Below, one piece after another: positions 14,173 to 19,170 of a stretch of DNA of 19,170 bases (its first letter is position 1; the number at the start of each line of letters is the position of its first letter). Made by a program: the position numbers and the translations under genes. This stretch comes from Microbacterium sp. (lineage in GTDB: Bacteria > Actinomycetota > Actinomycetes > Actinomycetales > Microbacteriaceae): the NCBI GenBank assembly GCA_003524435.1, contig DQHP01000130.1:13427-32596 (forward strand), in the 5' to 3' direction. The notes under the pieces are model-generated. The model was not told the DNA's origin and did no database searches. It saw only the letters and a program-made list of their open reading frames with translations.

Positions 14173-15897
14173 ATGGTCACCGTTGCTGAGAACATCGTCC
14201 ATACTCTTCGCGCCAACAAGATTGATCGGGTCTACGGAATCCCCGGAGACTCGCTCAACGGATTCACCGATGCGTTGCGACGCGATGGAACGATTCGCTG
14301 GCTTCATGTGCGACATGAAGAATCTGCTGCCTTCGCAGCGGCGGCGGATGCTGCGCTCACCGGTGAACTCGCTGTCGTTGCTGGCTCGTGCGGCCCCGGC
14401 AACCTGCACCTGATCAACGGTCTCTTCGACGCGAACCGTTCCCGAGTGCCGTTGCTCGCGATCGCTGCCCACATTCCGACGCAGGAGATTGGCTCAGGGT
14501 ACTTCCAGGAGACGCACCCGCAGGAACTCTTCCGTGAGTGCAGCGTCTACGTTGAATACGTCGCTGACCCCGTGCAGATGCCGCGCGTCCTCGAGATCGC
14601 TATGCGGGCCGCGATTGAGCAGCGTGGTGTCGCTGTCATCGTGATTCCCGGTGATGTTGCGCTCGACGAGGTGCCTGTTGATCGCGCGACGGTCATCGAG
14701 CGGACGCGTTCGGTGACCGTGCCCAGCGGCGCAGAACTAGAGAAAGCCGCCACGCTGCTGAACGCCGCAAAAAAGGTCACCATCCTTGCGGGCGCTGGCG
14801 TCGAGGGTGCACACGATGAGGTCGTCGCTCTGGCCGATAAGCTCGGCGCTCCGATCGTGCATGCGCTTCGCGGCAAGGAGTTCATCGAGTACGACAACCC
14901 CTTCGATGTGGGCATGACGGGTCTGTTGGGCTTCGCCTCCGGATATCGCGCGATGGATGCGGCCGATGCGGTGCTGCTGTTGGGTACAGACTTCCCGTAT
15001 ACACAGTTCTATCCAGACGACGCGACCACGATTCAGGTCGATATCCGTGGTTCACAGCTCGGCAAACGGCATCCGCTCGATCTCGGCCTCGTCGGCGACG
15101 TGAAGGCGACTGCGGAAGCGTTGCTGCCGCGTCTCGCGAACCGGAGCGATCGTTCGCATGTCGAGGACTCCGTCACGCACTATCGCAAGACCCGCGAGAA
15201 GCTCGATGAGCTCGCGGTGCCCTCTAAGGGGAAGCGGCCTATCCATCCGCAGTACCTTGCTCGCCTGCTCGACGAGGCAGCGACGGAGGATGCGATTTTC
15301 ACCGCGGATGTGGGCTCTCCCACGGTATGGGCCGCGCGCTACCTCACGATGAATGGCAAGCGGCGCCTGATCGGCTCATTCACACATGGATCGATGGCGA
15401 ACGCGCTGATGCACGGGATTGGTGCGCAAACTGCACAACCAGATCGACAGGTGGTTGCACTGGCTGGCGATGGGGGACTGGCGATGATGCTGGGCGAGCT
15501 CATCACTCTCACTCAGAACAAACTGCCGGTCAAGACGATCGTGGTGAACAACTCCTCCCTTAATTTCGTGGAGCTAGAGATGAAGGCCGCTGGCTTCGTC
15601 ACCTACGCCACGGACTTGGACAACCCCAACTTCGCCGCTGTCGCCGAAGCGCTCGGTATCTTCGCGCGTCGGGTGGAGCGCAGTGAGGATCTGCCGGACG
15701 CTGTGCGCGAAGTCCTCGCCCACGATGGGCCCGCGCTTTTGGACGTCGTGACAGAGCGACAGGAGCTCTCGATGCCGCCGGCGATCTCGGCTGAGCAGAT
15801 CAAGGGATTCGCCCTTTATGCGGTGCGAACGGTGATGTCAGGCCGTGGCGATGAGCTGCTTGATCTCGCCAAGGCGAATTGGCGGCAGCTGTTTTGA
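14173..15897 (+). CDS. poxB: Pyruvate dehydrogenase (quinone) / pyruvate oxidase
   Basis: A 574-residue thiamine-diphosphate and FAD enzyme that decarboxylates pyruvate to acetate and CO2 and passes electrons to membrane quinone. Landmarks: RVYGIPGDSLNGFTDALRR, HVRHEESAAFAAAADA with the catalytic-type Glu, GSCGPGNLHLINGLFDA, and the TPP motif GDGGLAMMLGELITLTQ ending in IVVNNSSLNF. The C-terminus (QIKGFALYAVRTVMSGRGDE, then LLDLAKANWRQLF) closely follows the membrane-binding tail of E. coli PoxB, so lipid activation is probably kept. The length equals that of E. coli PoxB (572). It supplies acetate, linking it to the aceB/RamB pair in the same window. Confidence 0.92.
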   Translation: MVTVAENIVHTLRANKIDRVYGIPGDSLNGFTDALRRDGTIRWLHVRHEESAAFAAAADAALTGELAVVAGSCGPGNLHLINGLFDANRSRVPLLAIAAHIPTQEIGSGYFQETHPQELFRECSVYVEYVADPVQMPRVLEIAMRAAIEQRGVAVIVIPGDVALDEVPVDRATVIERTRSVTVPSGAELEKAATLLNAAKKVTILAGAGVEGAHDEVVALADKLGAPIVHALRGKEFIEYDNPFDVGMTGLLGFASGYRAMDAADAVLLLGTDFPYTQFYPDDATTIQVDIRGSQLGKRHPLDLGLVGDVKATAEALLPRLANRSDRSHVEDSVTHYRKTREKLDELAVPSKGKRPIHPQYLARLLDEAATEDAIFTADVGSPTVWAARYLTMNGKRRLIGSFTHGSMANALMHGIGAQTAQPDRQVVALAGDGGLAMMLGELITLTQNKLPVKTIVVNNSSLNFVELEMKAAGFVTYATDLDNPNFAAVAEALGIFARRVERSEDLPDAVREVLAHDGPALLDVVTERQELSMPPAISAEQIKGFALYAVRTVMSGRGDELLDLAKANWRQLF

Positions 15898-15916
15898 GCG
15901 AAGTTTTCGCGCTCGG

Positions 15917-15946
15917 TTCGCCGCGGTGCGTGGCATGCTCTACACT
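15917..15946 (+). promoter_or_regulatory. Candidate promoter of the tRNA-Trp/secE/nusG unit
   Basis: TTCGCC (15917-15922), an 18-base spacer and TACACT (15941-15946). The -10 is good and the -35 poor. It is the only convincing -10 box between poxB and the tRNA, in a 128-base gap. Confidence 0.45.
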
Positions 15947-15976
15947 GGACGAGCAGTAATCTGCATTCTTTTCTCA

Positions 15977-16025
15977 TGCCTTCGGGTGCGAGGCAGAACG
16001 CAGATCCAGAGGCTTTCGGGTCTCT
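15977..16025 (+). other. Two leader hairpins directly before tRNA-Trp
   Basis: TGCCTTCG pairs with CGAGGCA (15977-15995, one bulged T, GGTG loop). AGAGGC pairs with GTCTCT (16008-16025, one G-T pair), ending on the base before the tRNA. They probably guide 5' processing of the tRNA precursor. Confidence 0.45.
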
Positions 16026-16098
<73 letters not shown>

Positions 16099-16101
16099 CG
16101 C

Positions 16102-16118
16102 GTCAGCGCCACGCTGAC
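16102..16118 (+). other. Hairpin between tRNA-Trp and secE
   Basis: GTCAGCG and CGCTGAC form a perfect 7-bp stem with a CCA loop, three bases after the tRNA. There is no T tract. It could mark the 3' processing boundary of the tRNA or act as a partial terminator that lowers secE-nusG expression relative to the tRNA. Confidence 0.5.
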
Positions 16119-16138
16119 ACACGAAAGGTACATTCAGG

Positions 16139-16402
16139 ATGGATCAGGACGAACCACGCGGCGAGATCGTCGCGGGCGGCGGGGCTGCCAGCGTGAAGAG
16201 GCTTGGCTTCTTCGGCAGGATCGCGCTGTTCTTCCGTCAGGTCATCGGCGAATTGCGCAAGGTTGTCACACCGACGCGTAAAGAACTATTCAAGTTCACC
16301 GGCGTCGTGCTGGTTTTCGTTGCGATCATGATGGCTATGGTCTACGGACTGGACACCGCCTTCTCGTGGTTGACAGCTCAGGTCTTCGGGGTGCCGCAGT
16401 AA
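16139..16402 (+). CDS. secE: Preprotein translocase subunit SecE
   Basis: An 87-residue clamp subunit of the SecYEG channel. A short charged N-terminus leads to the amphipathic surface helix and hinge (IALFFRQVIGELRKVVTPTR), then one membrane span, TGVVLVFVAIMMAMVYGLD, and a short periplasm-side tail. This is the single-span form usual in actinobacteria. GAAAGG lies about 11 bases before the ATG, a little far. Upstream of nusG, as in most bacteria. Confidence 0.95.
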   Translation: MDQDEPRGEIVAGGGAASVKRLGFFGRIALFFRQVIGELRKVVTPTRKELFKFTGVVLVFVAIMMAMVYGLDTAFSWLTAQVFGVPQ

Positions 16403-16447
16403 GCGTCATCCCCGCGGCTGCGGCCGCAATGATTGGAAAGAAATAAC

Positions 16448-17479
16448 GTGTCTGAACGATATTCCGACGACGCCGACTGGGCGACCGCTGCGGAGCAGTC
16501 CAGCGAGGACGACGAAGCTCAGGAGGGCAACACGCTTGCCGCCGAAGAGCAGTCGTCCTCAGCCGCTGAGAGCATCGCTGTGCATGTAGAAGGCGACCCG
16601 GCCGACACAAATAACGAAGGCGCGGAAGACATCGAAATCAACGACCCGGAGGCTGACGCGATCGTGAACGACGCTCTCAACCTGGACGAAACGGCAGAGA
16701 CCGAAGCTGCCGCTGAAGTTCTGACTGACTCGGCAGCAGAAGAATCTGCTGACCTTGAGGCAGCAGCCGCTGACGAGGTGGCACCGTACGACGGTCCCGA
16801 CGTGAACGGCGACGAGGACGTTGTGTCCGACGAGGGCGCTGAGGATTCTGACGAAGAAGATCCTTACGAGGCGTTCCGTCTTGACCTTCGGATGCTTCCC
16901 GGCAAGTGGTACGTCATCCACTCCTACGCCGGTTTCGAGCGCAAGGTGAAGGCCAACATCGAGCAGCGTAAGTCCACGCTCGAGGTTGAGGACGACATCT
17001 ATCAGATCGAGGTCCCGATGGAGGACGTCGTCGAGATCAAGAACGGTCAGCGCAAGATGGTTACGCGCGTCCGGATCCCCGGCTACGTGCTCGTGCGTAT
17101 GGAACTTAACGAAGACACCTGGTCTGTTGTGCGTCACACGCCGGGTGTCACCGGCTTCGTGGGCAACGCCCACAACCCGACTCCGCTGCGTTTCGAGGAG
17201 GCCTTCAACATGTTGAAGGCGCTCGTCGAGGTCAAGGACGTCCCGACCGCGAAGAACGTCCAGTCCAAGGGCGGCATTGCTGTGCCCCGCTCGATCCCGG
17301 CTGAGGTCGACTTCGAAATCGGAGAGACCATCACCATCAAGGAAGGCTCGTTCGCCGGTCTTCCTGGTTCGATCAGCGAGATCAAGCCGGAGAGCGGCAA
17401 GCTCACCGTGCTCGTCTCCCTCTTCGAGCGCGAGACTCCGGTTGAGCTGTCGTTCGACCAGGTCACCAAGATGAGCTAA
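16448..17479 (+). CDS. nusG: Transcription elongation/antitermination factor NusG with acidic N-terminal extension
   Basis: A 343-residue protein. GTG at 16448 is chosen because GGAAAG lies 7 bases upstream; a TTG at 16433 is the alternative. Residues 1 to about 150 are a low-complexity stretch rich in Glu, Asp and Ala. The NGN domain starts at Trp154 (WYVIHSYAGFERKVKANIEQ) and includes RIPGYVLVRMELNEDTW and HTPGVTGFVGN. The KOW domain at about 290-340 (GETITIKEGSFAGLPGSISE) binds Rho or S10. Both core domains are intact. Most bacterial NusG proteins are about 180 residues, and actinobacterial ones are longer at the N-terminus. Confidence 0.95.
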   Translation: MSERYSDDADWATAAEQSSEDDEAQEGNTLAAEEQSSSAAESIAVHVEGDPADTNNEGAEDIEINDPEADAIVNDALNLDETAETEAAAEVLTDSAAEESADLEAAAADEVAPYDGPDVNGDEDVVSDEGAEDSDEEDPYEAFRLDLRMLPGKWYVIHSYAGFERKVKANIEQRKSTLEVEDDIYQIEVPMEDVVEIKNGQRKMVTRVRIPGYVLVRMELNEDTWSVVRHTPGVTGFVGNAHNPTPLRFEEAFNMLKALVEVKDVPTAKNVQSKGGIAVPRSIPAEVDFEIGETITIKEGSFAGLPGSISEIKPESGKLTVLVSLFERETPVELSFDQVTKMS

Positions 17480-17497
17480 CACGTACACCGTGGCGAG

Positions 17498-17531
17498 ACG
17501 CCCCGTTCGGCTTTGGCCGACGGGGCGTTTT
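17498..17531 (+). terminator. Rho-independent terminator after nusG
   Basis: ACGCCCCG then TTCGGC (17498-17511) pairs with GCCGACGGGGCGT (17516-17528) through 13 pairs with one bulged T and a TTTG loop. It ends in TTTT. It separates secE-nusG from rplK-rplA. Confidence 0.9.
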
Positions 17532-17539
17532 GCGTCGGG

Positions 17540-17545
17540 TACACT
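17540..17545 (+). promoter_or_regulatory. Candidate -10 box (TACACT) of rplK-rplA
   Basis: TACACT follows the nusG terminator and would start a leader of about 104 bases. No -35 box at normal spacing is clear, because the terminator stem occupies that position. Confidence 0.5.
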
Positions 17546-17584
17546 TGGATGGTTTGTGTGTGCTTTATGCGCGCGTGAAACACA

Positions 17585-17650
17585 CCACAACCCGGAGACG
17601 CCGGGTTTGTGGGAGATCGGATGCCACGGCACCCGATCGATGAAAGGAAG
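17585..17650 (+). promoter_or_regulatory. rplK leader: stable hairpin and L1-binding-site-like element
   Basis: CCACAACCCGG and CCGGGTTTGTGG (17585-17612) form an 11-bp stem with one bulged T and an AGACG loop. Overlapping it, GTGGGAG (17609-17615), the stem GATCGG/CCGATC (17615-17620 and 17633-17638) and GATGAAA (17639-17645) reproduce the layout of the L1 target, where two short conserved strands flank a helix. GGTGGGAG also occurs in the L1 stalk of 23S rRNA. L1 represses the rplK-rplA message in E. coli, so autoregulation is likely. The two hairpins share bases 17609-17612 and may compete. Confidence 0.6.
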
Positions 17651-17655
17651 AGGAA

Positions 17656-18087
17656 ATGGCACCGAAGAAGAAGGTGACCGGCCTGATCAAACTCCAGATC
17701 AACGCTGGTGCCGCTAACCCGGCTCCGCCGATCGGACCCGCACTGGGTCAGCACGGCGTGAACATCATGGAGTTCTGCAAGGCCTACAACGCCGCGACCG
17801 AGTCGCAGCGCGGCAACGTCATCCCCGTCGAGATCACCGTCTACGAGGACCGCAGCTTCACGTTCGTCCTGAAGACGCCGCCGGCTGCTGAACTCATCAA
17901 GAAGGCCGCCGGAGTGCAGAAGGCCTCGGCCACACCGCACACCGTCAAGGTCGGAAAGATCTCGAAGGACCAGGTCCGTCAGATCGCCGAGACCAAGCAG
18001 GCTGACCTGAATGCGAACGACATTGAGGCTGCCGCGAAGATCATCGCTGGCACCGCTCGTTCCATGGGCATCACGGTCGAGGGCTGA
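17656..18087 (+). CDS. rplK: 50S ribosomal protein L11
   Basis: A 143-residue ribosomal protein at the GTPase-associated centre, target of thiopeptides and needed for RelA-type stringent signalling. It opens with [20 protein letters not shown] and [20 protein letters not shown], then [20 protein letters not shown], and ends [19 protein letters not shown]. Length is normal. AGGAAGAGGA precedes the ATG. Confidence 0.97.
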
Positions 18088-18098
18088 GGAGAATAATC

Positions 18099-18785
18099 AT
18101 GGCTAAATCCAAGGCTTACAAAGCTGCCGTCGAGAAGATCGAGGCAGACCGTTTCTACTCTCCGACCGAGGCTGTTGCTCTCGCGAAGGAGACGGGCTCG
18201 GCAAAGTTCGACTCAACCGTTGAGGTTGCGCTGAAGCTTGCTGTTGACCCGCGCAAGGCAGACCAGATGGTGCGCGGCACCGTCATCCTCCCGCACGGTA
18301 CCGGTAAGACTGCGCGCGTTATCGTGTTCGCAACCGGTCCGGCTGCAGAAGCGGCAATCGCTGCGGGTGCAGATGAGGTCGGTGGCGCTGAGCTCATCGA
18401 GAAGGTCGGCGCAGGCTGGACCGACTTCGACTCGGCTGTTTCTACCCCTGAGCTCATGGGCCAGGTTGGTCGACTGGGTAAGGTGCTGGGTCCGCGTGGC
18501 CTTATGCCGAACCCGAAGACCGGCACCGTGACTCCGAACCCGGCAAAGGCCGTTGAGGAGATCAAGGGCGGAAAGATCGAGTTCCGCGTCGACAAGCACG
18601 CCAACGTGCACTTCGTCGTGGGCAAGGCATCGTTCACCGCAGAGCAGCTCGATGAGAACATCGGCGCAGCTCTCGAAGAGATCGTGCGCCTCAAGCCGTC
18701 GAGCGCCAAGGGCCGTTACATCCAGAAGGGTGCTGTGTCGACGACGTTCGGCCCTGGCATCCCGCTGGACGTCAACGCGATCTAA
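18099..18785 (+). CDS. rplA: 50S ribosomal protein L1
   Basis: A 228-residue protein of the L1 stalk that helps release deacylated tRNA and represses its own operon. Landmarks: FDSTVEVALKLAVDPRKADQ, LPHGTGKTARVIVFA, LGPRGLMPNPKTGTVTPN, and VDKHANVHFVVGKASF. Length is normal. GGAG lies 11 bases after the rplK stop, so the two genes are cotranscribed. rplJL is not visible before the window ends. Confidence 0.97.
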   Translation: MAKSKAYKAAVEKIEADRFYSPTEAVALAKETGSAKFDSTVEVALKLAVDPRKADQMVRGTVILPHGTGKTARVIVFATGPAAEAAIAAGADEVGGAELIEKVGAGWTDFDSAVSTPELMGQVGRLGKVLGPRGLMPNPKTGTVTPNPAKAVEEIKGGKIEFRVDKHANVHFVVGKASFTAEQLDENIGAALEEIVRLKPSSAKGRYIQKGAVSTTFGPGIPLDVNAI

Positions 18786-18813
18786 CGCGCGTCAACGCGC
18801 TCTGAGCGCTGAA

Positions 18814-18847
18814 AGAGGGCCCCTGTCGTTTACGGCAGGGGCCCTCT
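18814..18847 (+). terminator. Strong hairpin terminator after rplA
   Basis: AGAGGGCCCCTGTCG (18814-18828) pairs with CGGCAGGGGCCCTCT (18833-18847) over 15 positions including one G-T pair, with a TTTA loop. No long T tract follows, as is common for actinobacterial terminators. Confidence 0.85.
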
Positions 18848-19020
18848 CTGCGTCTGCTGCAGGACGCCGACTGGCCGCAGTTTCGTGCGCGACACGCCAG
18901 GGAATCCGCCCCGATTTGCCGGACCCCCGGATCCCGCGTAAGTTATTACTTGTTCGCCCCACAGGGAAGCGGAAAGGCCGAAAAGCCTCACCCCCCTCAA
19001 GCGGAGAACAACTCCCCGAA

Positions 19021-19058
19021 ACTCTCACTTGAGAGTCCTGGTCGCTTGCGTCTAGGAT
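19021..19058 (+). promoter_or_regulatory. Upstream promoter with palindrome over its -35 box
   Basis: TTGAGA (19029-19034), an 18-base spacer and TAGGAT (19053-19058). A perfect inverted repeat ACTCTCA-CT-TGAGAGT (19021-19036) covers the -35 box and could be an operator. Confidence 0.55.
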
Positions 19059-19096
19059 GGGAGATCCCACCTCTTCTGCAGCTCTCATCGGCTGTC

Positions 19097-19118
19097 TGAC
19101 AGATTCTTAATCTGGTCA
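19097..19118. other. Dyad between the two tail promoters
   Basis: TGACAGATT (19097-19105) pairs with AATCT and GTCA (19109-19118), with one bulged G and a CTT loop. It lies 10 bases before the downstream -35 box and could be a regulator site or an RNA hairpin in the upstream transcript. Confidence 0.4.
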
Positions 19119-19128
19119 GCGCGTCGAT

Positions 19129-19156
19129 TTGACAAGCGAGTCGAGGCGGGTAAGAT
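19129..19156 (+). promoter_or_regulatory. Strong downstream promoter, probably of an rRNA operon
   Basis: TTGACA (19129-19134), a 16-base spacer and TAAGAT (19151-19156) is the best sigma-70-type match in the window. With the upstream promoter it forms the tandem arrangement usual for rRNA operons. The transcribed gene is outside the window, so its identity is inference. Confidence 0.75.
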
Positions 19157-19170
19157 AGAGAAGTTGCCCT

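Larger units (their letters stand above)
18848..19170 (+). other. Non-coding tail with two tandem promoters
   Basis: This stretch of 323 bases holds no convincing gene. Small open frames here lack family features and ribosome sites. It contains a palindrome, two promoters and a dyad, listed separately, and appears to be the upstream region of a highly expressed unit beyond the window. Confidence 0.7.

Noticed and set aside
15897..15910. GCGAA-GTT-TTCGC as poxB terminator
   Set aside because: Only a 5-bp stem with no T tract, overlapping the end of the stop codon region. Too weak to call.
16559..17662. 367-residue open frame on the minus strand opposite nusG and the rplK leader
   Set aside because: It overlaps the conserved NusG core and a strong terminator, and its sequence is an Arg/Leu/His-rich shadow with no ribosome site.
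18792..19088. 98-residue minus-strand open frame in the tail region
   Set aside because: It spans the rplA terminator and the tail promoter, has no family features and is rich in Arg, Gly and Pro, typical of a random GC-rich frame.

Overview
This window comes from the chromosome of a high-GC Gram-positive bacterium, most likely a Microbacteriaceae actinomycete close to Microbacterium. That placement is an inference. It rests on GC-rich codons, many GTG starts, several apparently leaderless genes with a TANNNT box 6-7 bases before the start codon, the frequent word CGGATGC, and the order tRNA-Trp / secE / nusG / rplK / rplA. No mobile element, CRISPR array or phage gene is visible.

Layout. 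(1) 1-1996: the 5' part of malate synthase (aceB, minus strand) diverges from a RamB/ScfR-type regulator of acetate metabolism, with A/T-rich dyads between them. (2) 2031-7790: a gene I do not recognise (minus strand) diverges from a tightly coupled operon: HAD phosphatase, phosphonate/phosphite/phosphate-type binding lipoprotein (phnD), ATPase (phnC), two permeases (phnE, phnE) and a MurR/RpiR-type regulator with a sugar-phosphate-binding SIS domain. The divergent region holds an 11-bp direct repeat resembling a PHO box and two copies of TGGWC-N5-GTCCA spaced 31 bp apart. (3) 7798-14138: a PucR-family regulator (minus strand) diverges from a GABA degradation operon: gabT, a 138-residue mini FAD-binding remnant, gabD and a second succinate-semialdehyde-type dehydrogenase. 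(4) 14173-15897: pyruvate dehydrogenase (quinone), poxB, apparently leaderless. (5) 16026-18847: tRNA-Trp, secE, nusG with a long acidic N-terminal extension, a strong terminator, then rplK-rplA behind a structured leader that resembles an L1 autoregulatory site. (6) 18848-19170: a non-coding tail with two tandem promoters that probably drive an rRNA operon or other highly expressed unit beyond the window.

How the parts relate. The gab operon converts GABA to succinate, PoxB oxidises pyruvate to acetate, and AceB with RamB governs the glyoxylate shunt, so much of the window feeds two- and four-carbon acids into central metabolism. The Phn-type operon is the most interesting accessory unit. 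It lacks C-P lyase and phosphonatase but pairs an importer with a phosphatase, an SIS-domain regulator and an unknown divergent gene, under what looks like combined phosphate-starvation and ligand control.
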